Under the pieces are notes generated by a model. It made no database searches. It was not told the origin of the DNA and was given only the letters and a program-made list of their open reading frames with translations. A stretch of 64,000 nucleotides of DNA, from assembly GCA_029851415.1 (NCBI GenBank), contig CM056744.1, positions 116,964,838-117,028,837 on the forward strand, read 5' to 3'. The position numbers and the translations under genes were made by a program. Positions 37,001 through 49,000 of the stretch are shown here, piece by piece; the first letter of the stretch is position 1, and the number at the start of each line of letters is the position of its first letter. This stretch comes from Eretmocerus hayati (lineage: Eukaryota > Arthropoda > Insecta > Hymenoptera > Aphelinidae).

Positions 37001-40000
37001 TCTCTCACCACCACCATCATCATCATCATCATCACAATTCATTCATGCACCCATCCGGTCTTATCATTCAAAAAACAATGGAAAATAACTTACCCCAATC
37101 CAATTGTTCCAGTTTCCTGTGGTTCGCAGCTGCTTAAACTCCTCGGTTCTGAACCAAGCTCGTCTCCAATATCTAAATCGCTCAAAGAACGATCTGGTTC
37201 GTCGCATAATTCAGTTGATGTACTATCATCGGTATCACTAGAACTTCCAGGTCTACTACCAGTTGCAGTCATGGAAAAATTTTCTTCTTCACCGTGATGA
37301 ACTTCTGATGACACAACTTCCGCATTAACAGTCTCGTCTTCCACTGCTGATGCTACTGCTTCTGCTGGTGCTGCTGCTGCAAAAACAGATCGATCGTTGA
37401 AAGAGGGGTTAGTGAGCGCAAACGGCTACAAGGGGTGAATGTCCCACGCGCATGCGAATCTCTGGTAGATCTGGTCTTGGTGAGGAGGTGAATGTAGGCC
37501 GTGTGGAGAAAGAGTGGCTGGATTTTAGTGAGTGTGGTGGGGGGAACATGATGTGAGGGTGCAAAGCCCGGGATACAAGTATAGGTATTGGAGTGAGGTT
37601 GAACCCAGTGGCCTGGATATATGTGTATTATATTCGTATAGATGTATAGGGAATAGTTGATTGAGGGATTTGGACAGGGTGAGGATGTATAGGGATATTG
37701 TAGTTTGGTTAGATGGTGAAGGGATGAGTAGGACGTTTTCGGAAAATTTCTGGTTTCATATGGATGAGAGCGAGGTGAAGCTGAGTTCAGTGACTCGGGA
37801 AGTGAGGGTTTGAAGGTTAGATTCCCACTGTGGCAATTGGATTGATTCGATGGTCAGTGAGTTGGAAGTTTTGGAATGATTCTGATGTGGGAGGTGTATC
37901 TATCTGTGATGATGTGGAATAATTTACTTTCCTTTGGGTAATAACTAGTAGAGGTTCAATTAGGGAATAATTCACAACAAAACAGTCGTATTGACCTCGG
38001 GAGGCTACCTTTGGAATTATTTATTGACAAGACACCAGATGAATAAAAAATAATAGCAGGATCTGATAATCATACGTATGGGTTTGTATGGAAACTCCTG
38101 GTTGGAGTCTTAACATAGCATTAATGATGAGGCACGTAAAAACCTACGAGCGGAACATAAATAATTCTTTTGAATTATTCGCGTGAAAAACTTCGTTGTG
38201 AATTCTGTCTTGAATTTTGTGATGAATCACGACAGGATGAAATGTTGATGTGGTTCAAGTCAAACTTCCAAAATCCCATTGACTAACAGCACAAATAATT
38301 TTTACTCGACACTAGTACAAAAATTATCGAATACTCTAAATAAACAACTTACGTAATTGCTCAGGTATGTACAGAAATGGAGATAGAGTTGGGACAAAAA
38401 TGGTGCAAATTACGATAGAAGTTGGAAAGTTTTGGAATTTTTGAGATAAAAACTATACCCAGTCGTCTCTCGATGTTTCTGTATGAGGATTTCACATACG
38501 AATCTTCTGTATTTTTTAACCTGGACTTCCGCGCAAGATTCTCCAGTCAAAATACTTCGTTGAAATTCTTTAAATGAGCAAAGGCTACAGTCGTTTGGAT
38601 TTGTTACGAATGATACATTTTTTCAACGATGTTTTCAACGACGAAAGTCAGTTCTAACTGTCTAAATTCTTTCAATCATCGATCGGAATTATTAGTCTCA
38701 AGCGAAAAACAGGCTTTTTCGAGAAACAGAATGATGAACCGTTCAGTGATAGCACAAAGCACACATCTTGATCCACATAAATTAACACACTCTGCCACTT
38801 CATTTGGAAAAATACTTGAGCCTCAAATTTCGAAACTATTCATCGTGTGAATAAAATATCATGCCCAAGAGACATGTGAATCACACCCGGTTTATCTCAT
38901 TCTTTATCTCATTCTTTTTAAATCGCGCTTAGTCTCGAAAAAGAATAACCCAATCTTATGATATTCGAGCTAACAAGGAAAATCTAATGTCGTTCTCATC
39001 TACCGTCCACCACGCGCTTTCCTTCCCAAAAACTCGAAACTAATTAATAATAATCCACGTAGCCTCAGGACTCTCGCATCTTTGTCTAGGAACTAAACTC
39101 ACAACTAAAAAAATTTCCTCAAGTACCGAATCCAGTTCGTCAAAATGCGCACTGCGTCAACCGCATTCCAGAAATCGTCAAAACACCTAACAATGCAATA
39201 TCACATTAGAAAAAAAAAATGCGGGTAAAGAGGCCCTCACTCGATAGTCACGCGATAGTATGAATATCAAGTGCGAAGCAATTCCGCGTAAGTATGTTGA
39301 CCCTCAACGAGGTTACGTCATATGACATCTAACTAACAGGTCACGCGCAATCGAATTGAGATGTGCGCAGGTGATGGAACGTCAGTATTGTCTATAACAG
39401 CCTACTGGTATAGGGTTTATATACGAGTCAAAGGATCAACAGGTGTGTATACAGCTCTAGGATATTTGCCAATGCGGAAGAACTGGTGCAGTGTTTGCAC
39501 GGTGAAAAGCGTGGGTGGATGCAGATCGATATTTTCCAGGCTTCCGCGCGCTTGAGGCCTTGGCGACTGTTTCGTTACCGGCAAATGATATTGCAGAGTT
39601 GACATTAGCAATTTTTAAATTTTTTTATGGACAGTGATGAGGAGGGTAATGTTGATCAATTGATGATAACGAAAATGTCTTGAGGAATGAACTCTTACGG
39701 ACCTATGTGTAGTAAGGAAATATTTCGAAACTATCGAGAAGAAGCCTCACGGGACCCATGGCCGGCTCTTAAAAAATGCTTTGGGTTGCAATCATTTTGA
39801 GAATCATGAGCATAGAGACGCTTGGTTGTATGAATAAACAAGAGATGATATTTTTGTCATTAAGCCCATAGAGTGAACGAATGTCTTTATTTATGACTAT
39901 GGGAACTCAACGGTCCAAGATATTCCGAAACTGGGTCCAAAAAAGCTCAATTCTATTCATAGGCGAAAATTAGATTGAGATTCGTAAATTTCCATCAAAT

Positions 40001-43000
40001 TCTGAATCTTGTATAGGAACTATGCTCCTGCATTTTAGTTGTCAGCAATAACAATAATGTATTGTAGTCATGAATATCAAGTCACGGAAAAGTTGAAACC
40101 GAATTGATCAACCATGATAAAATCCGAGCAGATTCGCTTCTATCATAAAGATATAGAAAAGGATGCTGAGAAATGGGATTCCCCCCTCAAAACGCTTCTC
40201 AAATCGAATCACTCTCCTCTATACGATTTTGAATGATGTGTAAAATATCTAACAAAACTGGCCACAAATATGAAAATTGTTACGAATTCAAAGTTTGATG
40301 ACTCGTAAAAATGACACAGGCGCTCACAACCCAAATAGACCACTTCATTACCTAATCCATGCACCTTCTACTTCCAAAATCTCAAAACTCACCCATAAAA
40401 TTCCAGCCGATCATCCTCATGATCAAGATACTCACTTTCAACACTCTTCGTTTCGTCCTTCCGTTTCTTCATATCCTTCCAATGTATCGTAACGTGTTGC
40501 TGCTGCTGTTGTTGCTGTCTCAGCCTCTGTTGTTGTTGAATTTGTTGCTGTTTTTGTTGTTGTTGCTGTTGCTGTTGTTTTGATTGAGGCCTAGTACGAG
40601 CAAGCTGTATCTGTGCAGCCTTGTTGGCGCGAGCAAGCAACGAGCCGGACGAAGCGGCCATCAACCGGCCTTTGCCGCTAACCAAAGCACTTTTACCGAC
40701 CAATAAATGGTTCATCGCCTGACTCGCTGCCGACCCTGCCGAACTTGCCGAGGGTGATCCTCTTCCCGATTGGGATCCGACCATTGATTGCCTTGCACAT
40801 GCCGCTGAAAATCAAATGAACAAGGTGATGAGATATGCATCGTGTCTGACCGTACTCGTATGTTACTACTTGCGAAGAATTCGGGCTCTATCTTTAGATA
40901 CAATATTTCGTGGTAATAAGAGCACAGAATCGGATGAAGTCTGGTTCATTACTTTCAATGGTATTATCCTGAATTGTTGGCTGAGATTTATCGTAGACCA
41001 CTAGATCTACTGAGAGTGCGTTATAATCTCAAAAATCAAAAAAGGATAAAAATTGCTAAATAACGATGACTTTTGAATGCAAATCATAAAATTACCACGA
41101 CTCGTCTATTGTCTTGAAAAAAAAATTTATTGAGAAAAACAACCAATGTTGTTCAATTTGGAATATTGTGATTTTCAAAGTAAACATTTTGTCTGTTTAC
41201 TTACAGAAAAATGCTATTTTGGCAATTTTTTACAACATGACTGATACCAAACAAATGATATTCAAAGGCACAGAATAACGGTTAGTCAAAAGTTTTAACG
41301 CATTTTTCTATTTTCTGAGTTGAGTTATTTACCTGAGAAGATAATGTGCGCTTGACGTTGCCTCTCTCTCAACTTAGCGTACTGCTGTTTTAGCGTACTT
41401 ATATCAAGTGCCAGTCTTTCCCGATCAGACGAAGGTGCTACTGTTTGCAAGGCACTACCCGCAAGTGAACTCCGATCTGCAAATAAAATTTTGAGCATTG
41501 CTAAGACATGATTCACAAACGTAATGTAAAATTGAAATAATCACATTATTGCAATGCATACTGACCAGATTTTCTCAGACGAGGTCCGGCAAATATCACG
41601 GCAGCCGCAGCCACAGCCAGTCTATCGTCATCCTCGGTATCGGTATCTTCATCGTCGCTCAGTCTTCTTGCCCATGGTGTTATATTGTATCTATGCTTCT
41701 CCCGTAGATTTGTTATACCTTGCAATTGTCCCATCTCTACAATGCTCTGTGGAGTCATATTATATAGCATTAATGAAAGGTCGGAAAGTAAAATTATATG
41801 TGGCAAAAAAGTTTGGAAAAAGTTACAAGGTATTGAAATGAATTTAAGGCAAAAGGAAATAACGTCAAAATAAATACATTTTTGACGGTTGGCATTTTAA
41901 AATGCCAGAGCACGATTGCATCAAAACAGACACGACAAGAATGAACTCCCAGTATTCTGATTTCACTCAATCCCAAGAAAAATTTGTTCATTGATAATCT
42001 ACTCTCTTGTCAAGAAAGAAATGAAACATCTATTGCAAAATTTGAATTTATTCACTCATCATTAGAAAAGGGTATCTACCTTGATTAAATGGTTCGTATC
42101 CGTAAATTCAAGCATCTCTCTCGTTAACACGCCCATTATACTGTAGAATTCGTCTGCTGAAGTCACAGTCATGATCCGGCTGAAATGGAAATCGGTATCA
42201 AATTATCGGTTTATTCAGGTATCGAGATGGATATAACTATTAGCACAACTTATGTCAAAGAATTGTGTCAAACTCACTCGGAAATCCCCTCCCAAATAGC
42301 GAGAGCTGTGCGCAAAAGGACGTCATCTCCCTCTAAAAATATGAGATCCCAAACTCGGAGGACGGCATCTTGTGGCAAGCAGTGACAGAAAAGAGTTAGA
42401 AACCATTGCATTGTAAACACGTTCGTCAACGGTGGCTCGTAGCTACTTCCTGTAAAAAAAATTCAAGATGTCATTTTAGCTAACCAGGTGTAGATTCAGC
42501 TATCTCCAACTCTCAACTCATTTCATCCTGTATTTCGTTATAACTGAACCACACGATTTCATTCACTATTGCGTAAAGTTAACTCTCTTTCGTTGATTAA
42601 TCTCATGTAGTTTTGAAAGGAACCTAAATTTTCCATAGATGGATTCTTTCCCGCAATAGTCAATTCATCAGATTCACAGATTTGAGAATCTTTAATCTAC
42701 AGTATATCTATGATAAAATTCATCACAATTCAACTAACCGGCAGACTTATCCTTTGGATCAAATTGCAGAGATTCTAAGTGTTTGGACAGCTTTGGCAAT
42801 CTATATCTTAGGAGATCTCGAAACACAGCCATATCAACGGACAGTCCTCTGAGATTTTCAGCAAAATAAGCTTCGGGCAGAACGCCCTCTATGAGATGTA
42901 TCATGACCTTGACTGCGGCACACTCATCACGGTCCACGACTTGAAGAATCTGAGCGGCGAGCACGTTCAGACCCTGACAGTAACCCACGGATTTGTTCCA

Positions 43001-46000
43001 ACGAGCAAAGCCTAAAAGTACTCGACGCAAGACCACTTGATTGTCTCTGCCTGCTGCGCCGCAAAACAAGCTGCAGCCCGTTCTGTGCAGATCCTGTGCA
43101 AAAATATTGAATCTATGTTTATGATTGTGGATGATCATTCTGATTTGCCAGGAATGCGATGAGAAATATGAAAGAATCATCTCTGATTATATATTATAAT
43201 GAAATCCTGCAGTAATTTGCTATTGTTCTCCGACCGACCTACTCAACTTTCGGTTCTGGATGAGATAGAATGATTGAGATTGAATCTTCTCTATGATGGC
43301 AGATTTCAGAAATCATTCTAACTTCGATTCTAACTGACTACGTGCCTTTTAGTTAGAATCATCGGAATCTTGTCAAAAACCAAAAATCCACCATATGATA
43401 CATTGAGTATACTACCGGTTTGTCTAAAACCGAAAAAAAATTATCACAAAAGTTCTTGCAGAATTTTCAAATAATTTACTGATAGTTTAGCAAGAATATC
43501 ATTGAAAGAAAATATTCGTATTTCGAAAATATCATTTAGCTTTTTCAACTTTGTAGATTGAAAATGATGTTTTACGAGAAAATTGAAATGATAAAGTCCT
43601 CGCCTACACGGTCACGTGCCATTTTCAACAAAAGATTCGATTACGTTCTGCCTCAATTGTGTTGAGAAATGGCAGCCTTATTGCTCGCATCGTATCATTC
43701 TATTGTATACCCTCAATTGATTCAAAGGACATTCTCCCCTTGACATTCTCAATAGCCTCCATGAATCGGCGAGGCTCTTTGTCAATTTGAATTCATCTAG
43801 ACTGGATTTTGACATGAATCTAATTCATTGAGTCGATCAAGAAATACTTTCTTTTATCCCGCTTCACAAAGATATTTCATCGTTCAGACCATCCACCCTG
43901 AATTCAATTCCAAGTAGTAACAGTCGGGTTTGGTCAGACATTGTTCTGAGAAGCCTACCTAACGATTTTCATCTCATTGAAATTTTTTTACAGCTGTTGA
44001 TCATACGAATGGCTACGAATAATATTCAATCAAAAGATATTCTTTGTGAATTTACTGAGCAAAGAATAATACACACGTGACATTTCTTTTACGTAATCTC
44101 CGGAGGTATCGCAATAGACAAAAAATTATCACATTCCAGTAGCTTCAACGAGTTTCAAATGATATTCAATGGGTATATAACAAAGACATACCTTGACAAT
44201 TTGAATACCAAGCTCCTCATCATCCGGATTGCTCCATTCGTTGAAGCAAAGTTTCTCAGCCTGTTTCCAATCGACACCGCGCTGTTCTAGATGCCTTTCC
44301 GCAAGCGTCAACCACAGCTACATATACCAACACCACCACAATATCAGCATTTCCCAGAGGAAGACGAAGGTCACAAGCAGCAAAAAACAGTAGAAAAAAG
44401 AGAAGAAAGAAATGAGAGATTATACAGAATGGGCCGGTAAAATGGGCATCTGACAAACAAGAATGACATGAAGTAACGGAGGGAGAAAAAATAGGGGACA
44501 AAGGTTGAGCAAGAGTCAACGCCTGCCGCAGAAATGTGTGTCATGTATTTTTCTACCCCTGGGGTGTTATAGCTTCTCGCAGTTTTCTGTTCTCGCAGGG
44601 TTATTCAAGTTCTATGTGATAAGTAGTCTATGTGTATGTGGATGTGTCAGTATCGTGTTCAGTCATTTGTTTTCTCAAACTGGTCATTTAGTAAGGCTTG
44701 TCTCGAAGCTCTCCGACAGAAGCCGAGACAAGACTAAAATATTGTATGAATTTGTCAAAGTCTGATGATTGCTTCAGATTCTTGGTTCTGATGTGTTCAA
44801 ATAAGGGATCACTTTTAATTGATTTCACTCAAGAGCTGACCATTGGTACATCTTATGAAAAATATATGAAATGATGTCTCACGTATGATTTTAATCAGTG
44901 ATAAATTTTGATCTTTGTTGAAAATCAACGGATGAGTATACAAATATCAATTCAGCTGGGAATGGATTCAGATTCGTGAATCAGCCCAAAAATATGAGAC
45001 TCTAATCAAACATAGTTACTTGACGTATTAGATATTTTACATGTCTACTCCAAATTTCGTAGGCTTAACCTGCATCGAATATGTATCTTTGAGTCGGCTC
45101 CAAAGAATCATTCATGAATCTGAGAAAGATTAAAGATTTTGCTAGCAATATGGATACCTTTTTGCGAAATTCAGCTGGAATGCCACCTTGAAGTTTCGCC
45201 ACCATTTTCATTGCGTCCAGCCATTGTACGAAACCACTCTCTCCAGGTTGCGGTGACAAACTGAATCTCATATTCGTGTCCTCGCCTGCAATCACGAATC
45301 GTTTGTGAGATTTGATGATTTCTCTGATCGATCTTGAAATTATATTCAGGGACTATTTCATTTCTAAAGCTTAATTTAACATTAGCGGAGTAAAAATAGT
45401 GTTCACTATAAATAAGGGGAATATATGATATTCATCAATTATACAATTGAATGGAGAGGTTCGTCCATCAAACAGATTTGAAAAATATCTGAATTTGATG
45501 GATAGCGGTTCTGACTCAATTGAGATTAAATTCAGAGCTATGACATGAAACTCTCAGAAGATGCGGCTCAAAAATTACCTCTTTGATATTACTTCTAGTA
45601 TGCTCTGTAGGGATGCAAAATGAAGTCGAATGATTATGACAGTCAGAAAAAACTGAGCTGAGTTCAAGTAGATTATAGAACTTTAGGAGTAGGAAATGAA
45701 AATTCAAAACCATGGAAAAATGAAAGAAAACAACCAGCCACTTGAAAAATGTATCACTCAATGGCAAGTTCAATGCATTCAATAATCTTACAGGTGCGAT
45801 GTTTCGATCAATTCAATATCGTCTAATAAATGTCATTTTTACAGGCGAATAACTTAATTCCAGAGAAAACTAGAGTGGACTTTTTTCTTGAATATATAAA
45901 TGAATGGGACCCTTGACCTACTCAGATCAGAAATGCATTAGCCTTATCGCAACAGAATATTTCATTTCATTCAACTTATGTACATGAATTTATACAGAAT

Positions 46001-49000
46001 TTTCTCAGCGCGTGACTGGTGGGAAATTTATCAAATGCTGTAGGATGTGTACTTCCAGATTACATCAATCAGGATAACATGGTGAGAATGATAGAAAATG
46101 AAAGAACACAAATCCGCGTAACAAAATCTGACATACTTTCTAAAATTGAAAAATACAATAACCATCAGCAGAATTTGATGTCTTATAATAGTTAGGTGAG
46201 TTATATGAAACCAAAAATTACATCTATGAACGAATAAAAGATCTAATCATCAAAGAAACTTTAAGCCATGCAATTACTTTCAATATTAGGCGTGCTTAGA
46301 GAAAGAACAAAATAAGAGTAATTTACGTGACTGCAAAGCCAACTTACAGAAAGTAACTTCTAAGATCGGAGACTTGGTTTCCCAGTATCTGACAAGTTGA
46401 AACCCTTTTGTTTTGTGCCAAAGGCATGCGGCCAATTTAATTTGCTAGCGTGCGTGAGTGACTTTAACCGATCTCATGAGGTTTATCGGAATCAAATTGC
46501 TCTTTAGCTGTAGATTGCATCACTTGCATGTATTTACTCAAGAAATGGGAAATGTTTATTGACTTCTAAGATTAAAAATCAACTGTATTGTTTGACAGAG
46601 AATTAATCAAAATCAAATTCCATAGGAATGATCATGAGTATAAGCAAAGACATTCAGTAATTCATGAGGAAGGGTATAAAAAATAAATGTGAATATTATT
46701 CATCACGCAAATGGATTTTTCGAGCTTATCTCAACCTCTAATTACTTGTGTAATTCAAATTATCCCTAATTGTGGGAATTTCATCGAACCTATAAAACAT
46801 ACACCCTGCTTATTTTAAGGATATAATCATAGTCGTTCCAAATGCACGTGTTTAGACACAAAAATTATCATTTTTCCACACTTATTTGAGATTTAATTCA
46901 TTTATGCCGAGTAGAATAGCTTCTGTTCCACATGTATTTTGAACAGGTTTCAAAAATCAACTTTTGGTAGCTTTGTAAGCTCAGCTCATTTTGTACGGAT
47001 GCCACGTACCCTAAATAAATCTTCGGTAAGATTATTTTTCATTACCTGAATACTTTTTCGCCCTCGCAGGTTATTTTGTTTTACTTCTCCCTTCAATTAT
47101 CTGCCTCTCAGAAGATCTGAACTTTTCAAAAAACTCACTTCCTTATTCATCAAGGAATTCCCTCCCATTCCAAGTTCAACATCGTCAAAATTATCACGAG
47201 ACTAAACTCCCAACATGATTATTCATGCAAAAGCCATTCCAAATCTGGTGACCAAAAAAATTCACTCTGAACTATTTCACCCCGAAACTCCTAGGCCATC
47301 CTCGCATTCATAGGTAGACTACATCGTAGTAGGTATCTCACACATGTGCACCTGATGTATCGTCGTGTGGGTGACGTTTTCATCGCTATACGACCAGAAT
47401 CTCAAGCTTTTATTGGGCTTGTCAGAGCTACATAGACATATAAGGTAAGAGCGTCGATGAGGCACGTTTTCCTTATTGTTCAACCTTTACTTCTCGACGC
47501 GTGACTCGCGAAAAATAGCAACAGTCCATTGTATGTACATTCGTGAGAGTACACACACATGCAGAGGAAAGTTTCGATTTTCTTGTAGTCTTTGTTCATG
47601 GTCTCGTGTGCTGCGTCAAGATTTTAGTTATGGACGGTAGCGAGATGATTTTTCTGCATGCGTGAGGTTTGCTCGTGTTGGCTGTCGCGTGACTCTTGCG
47701 GAAATGGTACTCTGCACGGGCGGAGTAGAAAATTAGTTTAATGGACATATGCGATGGAATTTAATTTTGCGCATCTGGGTGGAAGTGTGAGTAGCCACTC
47801 ACTCGAAAAAATGTGGTATTCATAATTTTTATGTTGAGCCAGCTATGTTACTATGCTTCAAATAAGTTAACTCGCATCACTGCAAGTGATCACTCATAGC
47901 GAAAAATTCTTCCCTGAAACATTACATGGGAGCGAAATTATTCACGGACAGTCGAAAATACGCTGCTAAACGAGATTAGCAGAATGCTTTCTCTTAGCGA
48001 AATAGTTTAAGAGAATCACTGAAACTAATGAGAAATTTGCAAAACTGATCAAATTCCAAAATGATGATTGGGATTCCTACAAAATAGTTTTATTTTTTAA
48101 TCTAATTTAATTGCATTTCATATCACACTCACAATCCAATGATTGGATCCAACCAATCGATGTAGAATGAGGGAAAAGTATCTCTTTAGTCCATTAAGAG
48201 GTGGATAGATTAGTTGTAGAGGGAGATATGAGGATAAAATGAATTTTAGCTGCAATTTTCTTATTCAGGGGAATTAAGATGACCTAAACTGGGGTTTTTC
48301 ATGGAAGATATGTAGTCTGGTTGAGGGAAAATTTTGATATAGTTGGTGAAAAGATCATAAAAATGGAGTTTTTTGAAAAAAGTTTGGATTTTTCGGGAAT
48401 AAATTGGATTTTGAATGTATTTGAAAGGATTTTGAAAAATTCGGTATCAACTAATCGATTTAGAACGATGAAAAAGTATCAACTTAGTTGAGTAAAATTT
48501 GTATATATTAGTTTAGGGGGTGGGTAATAGCGGAAAATGAATTTTAGATGCGATTTCCTTCTAATATTTTGAGTTATTATAAGGAGATTGCCTTTTAGGG
48601 GAATTCAGATGACCTAAACTAGGGTTTTCCATGGAATATATGTAGTATGGTTGAGGGGAAATTTTAATATAGTTGGTGTAAGGATTATAAAAATGGAGTA
48701 TTTTGAAAAAATTTTGATTTTTCGGGAATAAATCGGATTTTGAATGTATTAAAACAGATTTTGAGAAAATTCGGTATCAACCAATCGATTTAGAACGATG
48801 AAAAAGTATCAACTTAGTTGAGTAAAATTTGTATATATTAGTTTAGGGGGTGGGTAATAGCGGAAAATGAATTTTAGATGCGATTTCCTTCTAATATTTT
48901 GAGTTATTATAAGGAGATTGCCTTTTAGGGGAATTCAGATGACCTAAACTAGGGTTTTCCATGGAATATATGTAGTATGGTTGAGGGGAAATTTTAATAT

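Larger units (their letters stand above)
29079..37093 (-). other. TBC1D30: TBC1D30 intron 10 (8 kb), transposon-rich
   Basis: It holds the TIR element at 29.7-30.3 kb, the nested TTAA elements, two small foldbacks, a 13-G run at 34189-34201, the 288-bp MITE and an (ATC)n tract at 37007-37035. No further exon is recognised. Confidence 0.6.

Noticed and set aside
43405..43440. TATACTACCGGTTTG as a third CACTACCGG-type element end
   Set aside because: The match stops after about 9 bp and no matching opposite end was found nearby.
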